A DNA stretch of 55,614 nucleotides from CAIWKO01 sp964469155 (lineage in GTDB: Bacteria > Bacteroidota > Bacteroidia > Bacteroidales > CAIWKO01): positions 1 to 55,614 of the forward strand of contig CAYXXU010000022.1 of NCBI GenBank assembly GCA_964469155.1, written 5' to 3'. The notes under the pieces were generated by a model that did no database searches, was not told where the DNA came from, and saw nothing but the letters and a program-made list of their open reading frames with translations. Made by a program: the position numbers and the translations under genes. Shown piece by piece: positions 42,300-51,092 of the stretch; the stretch's first letter is position 1, and every line of letters begins with the position of its first letter.

Positions 42300-42445
42300 G
42301 CGACAAGATTTTTGTAAAAGTACTCATTTTCCGAAAATGCGCACCCATGTGGCGGTTTATGCAAAGGCAATGCCAAATCGGATTTGGATTTATCTTAGTA
42401 TTTTCAAATTATTCAAAGCTTTGTCATAAACGCAATTATTTATCG

Positions 42446-42453
42446 TAATTTTG
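42446..42453 (+). promoter_or_regulatory. Promoter: -7 box TAATTTTG with -33 TTTG
   Basis: The -7 box is 14 nt before the ATG at 42468. TTTG at 42420-42423 precedes it by 22 nt, one of the more complete promoter matches in the window. Confidence 0.6.
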
Positions 42454-42467
42454 TAAAAAATTATCGC

Positions 42468-42890
42468 ATGGTCTTTCTCACCCGTCGCGAGCGCTTTAAT
42501 GCAGCTCACCGCTTGTTTCGCGAAGATTATTCCGACGAAAAGAATCTTGAGGTATTCGGCAAATGTTCTAATCCCAATTGGCACGGTCACAACTACGAAC
42601 TTTTCGTAACCGTTTGCGGACCTGTCGATGCCGAAACGGGTTTTGTGATCAATTTAAAACTGCTCAGCGATCTGATAAATACACTGGTCATTAAAAAGAT
42701 CGATCACAGCAACATCAACCTGGAAGTTGATTTTATGCAGAACAAACTTGCCTCGACCGAGAATATTGCCATTGGAATATGGAACGAACTGGAAGGCGCC
42801 ATCAAGCGCATGAATGCGAAGCTCTATTGTGTGAAACTATGCGAAACCGAGAACAATTATGTTGAATATTTTGGAGAACAAAAAAAATAA
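42468..42890 (+). CDS. 6-pyruvoyl-tetrahydropterin synthase homologue (C-x5-HGH type)
   Basis: 140 residues of the QueD/PTPS tunnelling fold. Zinc ligands are H14 (FNAAHRL), H39 and H41 (HGHNY); the nucleophilic cysteine is C33. The motif is CSNPNWHGH, i.e. five residues between Cys and His, as in biopterin-type PTPS (animal CNNPNGHGH), whereas QueD proteins have C-x3-HGH. The catalytic dyad partners (IDHSN; E106 region) are present. It ends 5 nt before folE, which makes the dihydroneopterin triphosphate substrate, so the pair is one functional unit. A pterin product is more likely than queuosine, but this is inferred from the motif only. Confidence 0.85.
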   Translation: MVFLTRRERFNAAHRLFREDYSDEKNLEVFGKCSNPNWHGHNYELFVTVCGPVDAETGFVINLKLLSDLINTLVIKKIDHSNINLEVDFMQNKLASTENIAIGIWNELEGAIKRMNAKLYCVKLCETENNYVEYFGEQKK

Positions 42891-42895
42891 AATTT

Positions 42896-43537
42896 ATGAA
42901 CGTTATTGATAAATCGATGATAGAAGAAAATGAGATGGACGATGTGCCCGTGGCTCCCGTGCCTGAGAACCCTTATCTGATAGAGAATCTGTCCTCTCAC
43001 TACAAATCAGTGATAGGACTGCTGGGCGAAGACCCTAACCGCGAAGGACTGCTGAAAACCCCCGAACGTGTGGCCAAGGCCATGCAGTACCTGACCCATG
43101 GCTACGACCTGAATCCTATGGATATTCTGCGTTCGGCCATGTTTAAGGAAGACTATAAACAGATGGTAATCGTTAAAGACATCGAAATTTACTCCATGTG
43201 TGAACACCATATGCTTCCATTCATTGGCAAAGCCCATGTGGCATATATTCCCAATGGCTATATCGTTGGGTTGAGCAAGATACCCCGAGTGGTGGATGCT
43301 TTTTCGCGGCGTCTGCAAGTTCAGGAACGACTTACTTCGCAAATAAAGGATTGCATTCAGGATACCCTGAAACCTCTTGGTGTTGCTGTGGTAATAGAAG
43401 CCCACCATTTGTGTATGATGATGCGTGGCATTCAAAAACAAAATTCGGTGACAACAACATCGGATTTTACCGGGGCTTTTCTTATTGATAAAACCCGCAC
43501 TGAATTTCTGCATCTGATCAGTTCGAATCTGCATTAA
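42896..43537 (+). CDS. folE: GTP cyclohydrolase I
   Basis: Converts GTP to 7,8-dihydroneopterin triphosphate for folate and other pterins. The 213 residues have the family core from ~30: zinc ligands C102 and H105 (MCEHHMLPF) and C173 (AHHLCMMMRG), then VGLSKIPRVVDAFSRRLQVQERLT and QNSVTTTSDFTGAF. A 25-residue acidic N-terminal extension precedes the conserved helix. It lies 5 nt after the PTPS homologue and has no promoter of its own. Confidence 0.96.
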   Translation: MNVIDKSMIEENEMDDVPVAPVPENPYLIENLSSHYKSVIGLLGEDPNREGLLKTPERVAKAMQYLTHGYDLNPMDILRSAMFKEDYKQMVIVKDIEIYSMCEHHMLPFIGKAHVAYIPNGYIVGLSKIPRVVDAFSRRLQVQERLTSQIKDCIQDTLKPLGVAVVIEAHHLCMMMRGIQKQNSVTTTSDFTGAFLIDKTRTEFLHLISSNLH

Positions 43538-43581
43538 ACAAATTAAATAATCCTTTGGACCCTTTTATATCCGACTTACTT

Positions 43582-43601
43582 CCCCGACCTGAAGGTAGGG
43601 G
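43582..43601 (+). terminator. Probable terminator of the PTPS-folE pair
   Basis: CCCC-G-ACC-TGAA-GGT-A-GGGG hairpin with one mismatch, followed by TTATTTATATTTG, 44 nt after the folE stop. The U-tract is broken, so it is weaker than the others. Confidence 0.5.
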
Positions 43602-43671
43602 TTATTTATATTTGTATCTCTGATTCATTAGCTCTAATACCGTTTGCACATTCTGATAAATAAATTTTCAG

Positions 43672-43679
43672 TAATTTTG
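43672..43679 (+). promoter_or_regulatory. Bacteroidota -7 box (TAATTTTG)
   Basis: An exact TAnnTTTG match 27 nt before the BI-1 gene start; TTTG at 43643-43646 is a loosely spaced -33 candidate. Confidence 0.5.
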
Positions 43680-43706
43680 CAGTCAAATTAATACAATAGT
43701 TTTATT

Positions 43707-44441
43707 ATGAGCAGATATAACGAAGAATATTATCAGGATTTGGCCAGTCCGAATGTCCACAGCGCCGCTTTGTCCAGAACCTTTATGGCACGGGTTTTTT
43801 CGTGGATGTTTCTTGCATTGACCATCACAGCAGTAACATCATTTGTTTGGGCCGCATCCCCTTCTTTGATGAGTTTATTAATTAATTCAGCCGGGACAGG
43901 TTTTTCAGTTCTGGGATGGGTAGTGATGCTTGCCCCTTTAGGATTTGTATTGTTGATGTCGTTGGGTTTCCAGAAACTACCTTCTCCGCTGCTAATACTA
44001 TTATTTGTTGTATTTTCAGTGCTTATGGGGATGAGTCTTAGTTTTATATTTTTAGTTTACGCGATTGGAACCATAGGTATTACTTTCGGAATTACTTCTG
44101 CGATGTTTGGCGTTATGGCGATTACGGGATATGTTACGAAAACAGATCTTACTAAATTTGGCTCTATTCTGATGATGGGTGTGATAGGTTTAATTATAGC
44201 CATGTTGGTGAATTTCTTTATGCAAAGCGAAATGATGGATTATATTATCAGCATTATTGGAGTTCTTATTTTCACCGGATTGACAGCCTACGATGTGCAA
44301 CGTCTGAAAAAAATCGGCACTATGGTCGACAACTCGGGTAGTATGGTTCTTAAAATGTCGATAATGGGGGCTTTGACCCTTTATCTTGATTTTATTAACC
44401 TTTTCTTGTTTTTGCTTCGCCTGATGGGTGGCAGAAAATAA
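43707..44441 (+). CDS. Bax inhibitor-1 / YccA family membrane protein
   Basis: A 244-residue inner-membrane protein with seven predicted helices starting at ~28 (ARVFSWMFLALTITAVTSF). Conserved features of the family: FGITSAMFGVMAITGYVTKTDLTKFG in the middle and LIFTGLTAYDVQRLKKIG before the last helix, with the acidic pair (D205 region and D233 in LYLDFINLFLFLLRL) thought to gate Ca2+/H+ leak in BsYetJ. Its biological role here is not known. fabD follows 21 nt downstream on the same strand. Confidence 0.93.
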   Translation: MSRYNEEYYQDLASPNVHSAALSRTFMARVFSWMFLALTITAVTSFVWAASPSLMSLLINSAGTGFSVLGWVVMLAPLGFVLLMSLGFQKLPSPLLILLFVVFSVLMGMSLSFIFLVYAIGTIGITFGITSAMFGVMAITGYVTKTDLTKFGSILMMGVIGLIIAMLVNFFMQSEMMDYIISIIGVLIFTGLTAYDVQRLKKIGTMVDNSGSMVLKMSIMGALTLYLDFINLFLFLLRLMGGRK

Positions 44442-44462
44442 TAATCACATTAAATTTTACTT

Positions 44463-45347
44463 ATGAAAGCTTATGTTTTTCCGGGCCAGGGGGCTCAGTA
44501 TGTCGGTATGGGAAAAGATCTTTACGATACATTCCCCAAAGCAAAAGAAATGTTCGAACAGGCAAACGAGATTCTAGGTTTCCGCATCACCGACCTGATG
44601 TTTTCAGGAACTGATGAAGACCTGCGTCAAACCAAAGTAACCCAACCTGCCATTTTTCTACATTCGGTTATTTTAGCCGCAGTGATGGGCGACGATTTCA
44701 AACCCGATATGGTTGCCGGACACTCGCTGGGCGAATTTTCTGCGCTGGTTGCCAACAAAACCCTTACTTTCGAAGATGGGTTGTGCCTGGTTTCGAAACG
44801 CGCACATGCCATGCAAAAGGCCTGCGAGGCAGCACCCTCGACCATGGCTGCCATTATAGGCCTTGATGACGAAAAAGTAGAAGAGATTCTGAAAGGTATT
44901 GACGATGTGGTGGTGGCTGCCAATTATAACAGCCCCGGCCAATTGGTGATTTCAGGCTCCATGACTGGCATCGATAAGGCCTGCGAACTTATTAAGGCTG
45001 CCGGTGCCCGTCGTGCGCTTCCGCTGAAAGTAGGCGGGGCCTTTCATTCGCCTTTGATGGAACCCGCCCGTATTGAACTGGCTGAAGCCATTAAAAACAC
45101 CACATTTCACCAACCCATATGCCCGGTTTATCAAAATGTTTGTGCCAAACCTTTTTCCGATCCCGAAAGCATTAAAGCTAACCTCAACGCTCAGTTGACC
45201 TCCCCCGTGCTGTGGACACAGACCGTTAAAAAAATGGTGGCCGATGGAGGAAGCGTATTTGTTGAAGTAGGTCCGGGAACCGTGTTGCAGGGATTGGTTA
45301 AAAAGATTGAACCCGGAGTGGAGGCGTTTAGCGCGGAGATAAGATAA
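44463..45347 (+). CDS. fabD: Malonyl-CoA:ACP transacylase
   Basis: Loads malonyl groups on acyl carrier protein for fatty-acid synthesis. The 294 residues fit the family: FPGQGAQYVGMG (6-17), nucleophile S88 in GHSLGEFSAL, a QKACE segment, the catalytic His in GGAFHSPLME and VFVEVGPGTVLQGL near the end. It lies 21 nt downstream of the BI-1 gene. No other fab genes are adjacent. Confidence 0.96.
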   Translation: MKAYVFPGQGAQYVGMGKDLYDTFPKAKEMFEQANEILGFRITDLMFSGTDEDLRQTKVTQPAIFLHSVILAAVMGDDFKPDMVAGHSLGEFSALVANKTLTFEDGLCLVSKRAHAMQKACEAAPSTMAAIIGLDDEKVEEILKGIDDVVVAANYNSPGQLVISGSMTGIDKACELIKAAGARRALPLKVGGAFHSPLMEPARIELAEAIKNTTFHQPICPVYQNVCAKPFSDPESIKANLNAQLTSPVLWTQTVKKMVADGGSVFVEVGPGTVLQGLVKKIEPGVEAFSAEIR

Positions 45348-45820
45348 AAGGTTATTCAAAGTCATTGATAGTCATTTATTGTCATTAGTAGTCATTGGTA
45401 GAAAGGCTTTTACACTTTTGACTATTAGGAAGTGCCTTAAGTACTTGAGTATCCATTTTCATTGATCGTCATTAATGGTCATAGATTTTCCTTTGTTGTC
45501 ATTGGTGGGAAAGCCTTTTAGCAGTGAGAGCAAAGCAAACATTGTGACTTTTGTGTAATTTTTCATTGGCTCTTTGTTGTTATGTTCTATTCTTAACCAT
45601 TATGGAAACAAAGAAGGCATAGTGTGCATTATTTGGATGGAAAGGGATAAATCAGAGATATGGTTCGGCAATAATGGTGTATGTGACTGTAAGAATAGTG
45701 ATTATGGGGAAAAAAACACTTTTTGAGAAATTGATGGTGCCCCAAAGGCTCATGAAGGCAACTGTTTACGATGGTCGGGCACCTTATAATTGCACTCAGG
45801 CGCAATTTTTCAGATTTTTT
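45348..45820. repeat. Gene-free stretch with TCATT-type imperfect repeats
   Basis: No gene seen. At 45363-45402 GTCATT recurs four times at 9-13-bp spacing (AGTCATTGATAGTCATTTATTGTCATT...). A second, more diverged set spans 45459-45510. Each set ends with TCATTGGT(A/G)G(A)AAAG(G/C)CTTTT (45395-45411 and 45498-45516), so the block is an imperfect direct duplication. Confidence 0.6.
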
Positions 45821-46567
45821 CTATAATAACACATTATTCCTGACAATTCCGGTTTCTTTTAGTTTGGTGTAAAGAGAACTGCTCAGGGCTCGTTTGTAAA
45901 TTTCTTTCTGACTGGCATGATGCACATCAGAGCCTATGAAATCGATCATTTTATTTTCGATAAGCCACCGGGCCGTTTTATTTACTTCGGCCGAATAAAT
46001 ATTGGTGAGAGACAAGGCGTTGATTTGAAAAAATACATCTCTTTCTTTCAGGGTAGTATACTTATCTTTATGGCTGTGCCAGAATGAATAGCGCTCGGGA
46101 TGGGCCAGTATGACATTAAACCCACTGCTTTGCAGATCGAAGATCAGGGGTGAAAAATCGGGGTGTTCGGCAAAGCTGCCCTGTTCGATAAGGAGAAAAT
46201 TATCGCCAAAGGTGAGCAGATTTCCCTGATTCATCAATGTCCTGAAACCATCGTCAATCATATATTCAGAAGCCACTTCGAGTTGCATGGCTAGTCCGGC
46301 TTTTTCAATTTCTGATTTCAACCGTAAAAACCTTTCCAGAATATATTCCTGTTTATTAGGATAATACTCCATAGAAACATGAGGGGTAGTAATCATTTTC
46401 TTCACCCCGAGGCTTTGAAAAAATGTTATGATCTCAATAGATTCTTCAATGGATTTAGAACCATCGTCAATACCGGGGATCAGGTGAGAATGGAAATCAA
46501 CCTCGAAATATTCAGGAGAAACTTCGCTGCTGTTATCTTTTTTAGAAAAGAGGTTGAAAAAAACCAT
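45821..46567 (-). CDS. CpsB/YwqE-type PHP tyrosine-protein phosphatase
   Basis: 248 residues of the PHP fold: metal motif EVDFHSHLIPGIDDGS (H26, H28), TTPHVS, LAHPERYSFW and FIGSDVHHAS. CpsB-type enzymes dephosphorylate the tyrosine kinase that controls capsule or exopolysaccharide polymerisation. It is the last gene of the polysaccharide operon, 52 nt after rfbB, as expected for that role; no cognate BY-kinase is in the window. Confidence 0.9.
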   Translation of the reverse strand: MVFFNLFSKKDNSSEVSPEYFEVDFHSHLIPGIDDGSKSIEESIEIITFFQSLGVKKMITTPHVSMEYYPNKQEYILERFLRLKSEIEKAGLAMQLEVASEYMIDDGFRTLMNQGNLLTFGDNFLLIEQGSFAEHPDFSPLIFDLQSSGFNVILAHPERYSFWHSHKDKYTTLKERDVFFQINALSLTNIYSAEVNKTARWLIENKMIDFIGSDVHHASQKEIYKRALSSSLYTKLKETGIVRNNVLL

Positions 46568-46619
46568 CCGGCAAAAAAATTATTTATTGTTTTAATATAA
46601 ACGCGTCCATAAACGAAGA

Positions 46620-47678
46620 TTAACGCTTGGTATATTGCTCTTCATAGTATTTCTGGTAATCGCCATTAGTAATATTGTTCAGCCAGGTTTCATTGGTCAG
46701 ATACCAATCTACTGTTTTTTCGAGGCCTTCTTCAAATTGTAATGATGGCTGCCAACCGAGTTCGTTGCTGAGCTTTGCAGAATCAATGGCATACCGCAGA
46801 TCGTGTCCGGCCCTGTCTTTGACATAAGTGATCAGCTTTTCTGAAGTTCCGGCCGGTCTGTTTAGTTTACTATCCATTAAAGTACAAAGCAATTTAACCA
46901 GAGCAATATTGGTCCACTCGTTGTGTCCACCAATGTTGTAGGTTTCGCCGTTTCTGCCTTTATGAAATATCACATCAATGGCCCGTGCATGATCAATCAC
47001 ATACAGCCAATCTCTTACATTTTCGCCTTTTCCGTAAACCGGAAGCGGTTTGTTGTTGATGATATTATTGATCATCAGCGGGATGAGTTTTTCGGGAAAA
47101 TGATTGGGACCGTAGTTGTTTGAACAATTAGACACCACCACCGGAAGTCCGAAAGTATGAAAATAGGCTCTGACCATATGATCGGAACTGGCTTTGGATG
47201 CCGAATAAGGGCTGCGAGGATTATAGGCGGTCTGTTCTGTAAAGAAGCCTTCATCCCCTAATGAGCCATACACCTCATCGGTAGAAATATGGTAAAACCT
47301 TTTGTCGGTGAATTTATCTTTCCACAAGGCCCGTGCAGCATTTAATAGTGTTACGGTACCAATAATATTGGTATACACAAATTCCATGGGATTGGAAATG
47401 GACCTGTCAACATGCGACTCGGCTGCCAAATGTATCACTCCGTCGAATTGATATTGCTGGAATAGCTTTTGTATAAAATCCGCATCGGTAATATCACCTT
47501 TTACAAAAGTATAGTTGGTCGATTGATCAATATCCGTAAGATTTTGCAGATTACCCGCATAAGTAAGTTTGTCGAGATTTACGATATGGTAGCCGGGATA
47601 CTTATTGACAAACAGTCGTACCACATGCGAACCGATAAAACCGGCTCCCCCGGTGATCAGCAGATTTTTTTTGCTCAT
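46620..47678 (-). CDS. rfbB: dTDP-glucose 4,6-dehydratase
   Basis: 352 residues of the extended SDR family: NAD motif TGGAGFIGSH (9-18), HLAAESHVDRSI, active-site ISTDEVYGSLG with Thr-Asp-Glu, and the YSASKAS Tyr-Lys pair. The catalytic set TDE plus YxxxK identifies the 4,6-dehydratase. It produces dTDP-4-keto-6-deoxyglucose for deoxysugars such as rhamnose. The other rfb genes (A, C, D) are not in the window. It starts 4 nt after galE. Confidence 0.94.
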   Translation of the reverse strand: MSKKNLLITGGAGFIGSHVVRLFVNKYPGYHIVNLDKLTYAGNLQNLTDIDQSTNYTFVKGDITDADFIQKLFQQYQFDGVIHLAAESHVDRSISNPMEFVYTNIIGTVTLLNAARALWKDKFTDKRFYHISTDEVYGSLGDEGFFTEQTAYNPRSPYSASKASSDHMVRAYFHTFGLPVVVSNCSNNYGPNHFPEKLIPLMINNIINNKPLPVYGKGENVRDWLYVIDHARAIDVIFHKGRNGETYNIGGHNEWTNIALVKLLCTLMDSKLNRPAGTSEKLITYVKDRAGHDLRYAIDSAKLSNELGWQPSLQFEEGLEKTVDWYLTNETWLNNITNGDYQKYYEEQYTKR

Positions 47679-47682
47679 TTTA

Positions 47683-48711
47683 TTATTTGGTTTTCGTTTT
47701 TTCAGAATATTTCACTTCCCAGTTCCAGGCCGAAAGCATCATTTCGTCCAGATCTTTTTCGGCCTTCCATCCCAGCACTTCATTTGCCAAACGGGTATCG
47801 GCCCATATTTTATCAACATCACCGGGTCTTCTTTCAGCTATTTTGCAGGGAAGATTCATGTTGGCAATTTTCTCAAACGAGCTGATCACCTCCAGCACAG
47901 AGAATCCTTTTCCAGTTCCCAGATTAAAAATCTCGCAATTATTTTTATTTTTCTTTTTCAGTAAGCGATTCAGGGCAACCACATGCGCCTTTGCCAGATC
48001 AACCACATGAATATAATCCCTGATGCAGGTGCCGTCAGGGGTGTCATAATCGTTTCCATAAACACTGAGTGAAGTACGCTTTCCAATGGCTGTTTGCGTG
48101 ATATATGGAACCAGATTATTGGGCACCCCAATGGGTAATTCGCCTATCAAGGCCGATTCGTGGGCGCCGATAGGGTTAAAATACCTTAGCAGAAGAGCCT
48201 GGAGTTCGCCCGACTTACTGGTTTCAGAAATGATTTCTTCTGAAATTTGCTTGGTGTTACCGTAAGGTGATAGCGCCGATTTTACCGGCGACATTTCATT
48301 AACCGGCAAATCGTCAGGGTGTCCGTAAACTGTGCAGGAAGAAGAAAAAACAAGGTTATTGACCTTATATTCCTGCATCGCAGTCAATAAATTTACCAGC
48401 GAAAAAAGATTGTTGTGATAATATTTTAATGGGAACAGAGTTGATTCGCCTACCGCCTTGAAAGCTGCAAAATGAACCACACCTGAAATATCGGGATGCT
48501 TTTTAAACAAACCCATGGTTTGATTAGTACAGGAAAGATCAGTATTCTCGAATGCTGGCCTGATGCCGGTTATTTGTTGAATGGCATCCACCACATTTTC
48601 GAAAGAATTCGACAGATTATCAGCGATAACAACATCAAACCCGCATAGCTGTAGTTCAACTACTGTGTGAGATCCAATAAAACCGGTACCGCCTGTAACC
48701 AGAATTTTCAT
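47683..48711 (-). CDS. galE: UDP-glucose 4-epimerase
   Basis: 342 residues, extended SDR: TGGTGFIGSHTVVELQ (7-22), the VHFAAFKAVGES motif diagnostic for GalE, SSSCTVYG, and YGNTKQISEE supplying the Tyr-x3-Lys pair. NLGTGKGFSVLEVI and CKIAERRPGDVDKIWAD close the fold as in GalE. Interconverts UDP-Glc/UDP-Gal or the N-acetyl forms. Six nt separate it from the nucleotide-sugar dehydrogenase gene. Confidence 0.94.
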   Translation of the reverse strand: MKILVTGGTGFIGSHTVVELQLCGFDVVIADNLSNSFENVVDAIQQITGIRPAFENTDLSCTNQTMGLFKKHPDISGVVHFAAFKAVGESTLFPLKYYHNNLFSLVNLLTAMQEYKVNNLVFSSSCTVYGHPDDLPVNEMSPVKSALSPYGNTKQISEEIISETSKSGELQALLLRYFNPIGAHESALIGELPIGVPNNLVPYITQTAIGKRTSLSVYGNDYDTPDGTCIRDYIHVVDLAKAHVVALNRLLKKKNKNNCEIFNLGTGKGFSVLEVISSFEKIANMNLPCKIAERRPGDVDKIWADTRLANEVLGWKAEKDLDEMMLSAWNWEVKYSEKTKTK

Positions 48712-48717
48712 TTTAAT

Positions 48718-50013
48718 TTACAGGCTCCAATAGGTTAACTCTTTTATTTTGGAGCGAAACATCCCTTTAATATCAACCAATATACATTTTTCTGCAGCCA
48801 TTGCCTTAAAATCGGATTCGGTTAGCTTCACATATTCGTTATGTGAAACGGCCACAATTATTGCGTCGTATTTTCCTAAAGGAGTTTGTACCATCTCAAA
48901 CCCATACTCATGTTTAACTTCATCCACATTGGCATAAGGATCCACCACGTCGACATTCAGGCCGTAGGTCTTAAGTTCGGAAATCACATCGGCAACCCTT
49001 GAATTACGAATGTCGCTGACATTTTCCTTGAAAGTAACTCCCATGACCAGGACTCTTGATGCCAATACATTTTTACCAGTCGCAATAATTTTCTTTACAG
49101 TTTGCTTGGCGACATAAAATCCCATAGAATCATTTACAAAACGTCCGGAATTGATGATCTGTGCATGATACCTGAATTCTTTAGCCTTATAGGTAAGATA
49201 ATAAGGATCTACACCAATGCAATGCCCGCCGACTAAACCGGGATAAAACTTCAGAAAGTTCCATTTAGTTCCTGCAGCTTCCAGAACCTCAAAAGTGTTA
49301 ATACCCATGCGGTTGAAAATGATGGACAACTCGTTCATCAGCGCAATGTTTACATCACGCTGAGTATTTTCAATGATCTTGGCTGATTCGGCAACCTTGA
49401 TCGATGACGCCCTGTGAACACCGGCAACCACTACCAGTTCGTATACTTTAGCAACTATATCAAGTGATTCGTCATCACAACCTGAAACGACTTTAGTTAT
49501 GGTAGTAATTGTATGCTCCTTGTCACCAGGATTAATGCGTTCGGGAGAGAATCCTACTTTAAAGTCCCGGATGAATTTCAGGCCGGAAATTTCTTCCAAT
49601 ATCGGGATACAATCCTCTTCGGTACAACCCGGATAAACTGTTGATTCGTAGACCACGTAATCACCTTTTTTCAGTACATTAGCAACAGTGCGCGTAGCGG
49701 ATAATAAGGGGCGAAGATCTGGCAGATTATGATTGTCGATAGGTGTTGGTACGGCAACAATATGGAAAGTTGCGTCTTTCAAGTCTTCCAGGCTGGCTGT
49801 AAAATGAATATCACATCCCTCAAAGGCTGAAGAAGGCAATTCTTCGCTGGGGTCGATGTTGTTTTTCATCATTTCCACCCTGTCTTCTTTGATATCGAAA
49901 CCAATAACATTGATCTTTTTTGCAAATTCAAGGGCAATAGGCAGCCCGACATATCCTAATCCAATAACAGATAACTTTGTTTTTTTTGCCAACAGTTGTT
50001 CATAGAGACTCAT
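48718..50013 (-). CDS. UDP-N-acetylhexosamine 6-dehydrogenase (WbpO/TviB-like, possibly WbpA role)
   Basis: 431 residues of the UDP-glucose/GDP-mannose dehydrogenase superfamily: Rossmann motif VIGLGYVGLPIA (16-27), the middle-domain block IIENTQRDVNIALMNELS, catalytic Cys in GGHCIGVDPYYL, and GVTFKENVSDIRNSRV. The sequence resembles the WbpO/TviB type. Because WbpB, WbpD and WbpE homologues are in the same operon, it probably supplies the UDP-GlcNAc uronic acid (WbpA step); that is inferred from context. Confidence 0.9.
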   Translation of the reverse strand: MSLYEQLLAKKTKLSVIGLGYVGLPIALEFAKKINVIGFDIKEDRVEMMKNNIDPSEELPSSAFEGCDIHFTASLEDLKDATFHIVAVPTPIDNHNLPDLRPLLSATRTVANVLKKGDYVVYESTVYPGCTEEDCIPILEEISGLKFIRDFKVGFSPERINPGDKEHTITTITKVVSGCDDESLDIVAKVYELVVVAGVHRASSIKVAESAKIIENTQRDVNIALMNELSIIFNRMGINTFEVLEAAGTKWNFLKFYPGLVGGHCIGVDPYYLTYKAKEFRYHAQIINSGRFVNDSMGFYVAKQTVKKIIATGKNVLASRVLVMGVTFKENVSDIRNSRVADVISELKTYGLNVDVVDPYANVDEVKHEYGFEMVQTPLGKYDAIIVAVSHNEYVKLTESDFKAMAAEKCILVDIKGMFRSKIKELTYWSL

Positions 50014-50033
50014 ACGTGTATTTTTAAAGTTGA

Positions 50034-51080
50034 TTATTTTTTAAATTTTTTATTTCTGACATCATAAATTCGTTCGATGATTTCGACAATCTTTAATCCT
50101 TCCAATGCATTGGTGGTAATGGAGGTTCGTCCCTTCAAAGTGTCCACTACGTTTTCGATAACATAATGATGATTGGCCGCAGATCCTTTATAAGCGCCAT
50201 AATCGTTAGCAGGATTTGCAGGTGCCAGTTCGGGCATTGTATAGCCTTTAATGTGGCAATAATCCACCTCATTCATATATTGACCACCAATTTTTATGCT
50301 TCCATTTGATCCTATGATGGTCATACTGCTCTCCAAATTTTTATCCCAAACAGAGGTAGAATAATTCAGGCTGCCAATACCACCATTGATAAACTTAAAG
50401 TTGACAAAACCTGAATCTTCAAAATCGGTGAGGTCTTTGTGATTGTTATCTGCAAAAACACCCTGAATATCGGTAATATCACCGAAGAGCCAGTACATAA
50501 TGTCGATAAAATGGGAAAACTGAGTAAATAAGGTTCCTCCGTCCAGATCGTTCACACCTTTCCAGTCACCTTTCTTATAATATCGTTCATCGCGGTTCCA
50601 GTAACAATTCAATTGGACCAGATAAATTTCTCCCAGGATTTTATTGTCAACTACTTCCTTTATCCATTCAGAAGGAGGTGAATACCTGTTTTGCATAACC
50701 AAAAACAATCGTTTAGAAACCTGAAGGGATTTATATATCACCTGCTCAACAGAGGCTTTTGTCAGTCCCATAGGTTTTTCACAAACAACATGTTTAAAAG
50801 CGCTTAAAGATTTAAAGGTATGATCAACATGTAAGCCATTTGGCGTACAAACGTTAACAACATCAAAATCAAGACCTGAGGAAAGCAGATCGTCTATATT
50901 GCTAAAAAAAGGAACCTGAAATGCATCAATTCCCAAATTTCCTTTGGGTTTTATATCACACAAGGCCACTAATTCGGCTTCAAGGTTTCGTACAATCATT
51001 TCTGCATGGCGTTTGCCTATATGTCCGCAACCTACTACAGCGAATTTTACTTTCTGATTTTCCGAAATTGCTTTGATCAT
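50034..51080 (-). CDS. Gfo/Idh/MocA oxidoreductase, WbpB-like
   Basis: 348 residues: NAD motif VGCGHIGKRHAEMI (~17-30), CTPNGLH, VCEKPMGLT with the catalytic Lys, and LDGGTLFTQFSHFIDIMYWLFGDI with the conserved Asp/His region. In the P. aeruginosa and B. pertussis pathway WbpB oxidises C3 of UDP-GlcNAcA before WbpE transaminates. The operon neighbours WbpD and WbpE support this assignment. It lies 20 nt upstream of the dehydrogenase gene and 12 nt after the cysteine-rich lipoprotein gene. Confidence 0.88.
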   Translation of the reverse strand: MIKAISENQKVKFAVVGCGHIGKRHAEMIVRNLEAELVALCDIKPKGNLGIDAFQVPFFSNIDDLLSSGLDFDVVNVCTPNGLHVDHTFKSLSAFKHVVCEKPMGLTKASVEQVIYKSLQVSKRLFLVMQNRYSPPSEWIKEVVDNKILGEIYLVQLNCYWNRDERYYKKGDWKGVNDLDGGTLFTQFSHFIDIMYWLFGDITDIQGVFADNNHKDLTDFEDSGFVNFKFINGGIGSLNYSTSVWDKNLESSMTIIGSNGSIKIGGQYMNEVDYCHIKGYTMPELAPANPANDYGAYKGSAANHHYVIENVVDTLKGRTSITTNALEGLKIVEIIERIYDVRNKKFKK

Positions 51081-51092
51081 AATGATAGTATT

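Noticed and set aside
42300..42467. A preQ1 riboswitch before the QueD-like gene
   Set aside because: The leader after the -7 box is only ~10 nt long, too short for an aptamer, and no characteristic stem was seen.
45357..45516. A CRISPR-like or iteron array in the TCATT block
   Set aside because: Units are short, unevenly spaced and imperfect, with no spacers of constant length and no replication gene nearby.
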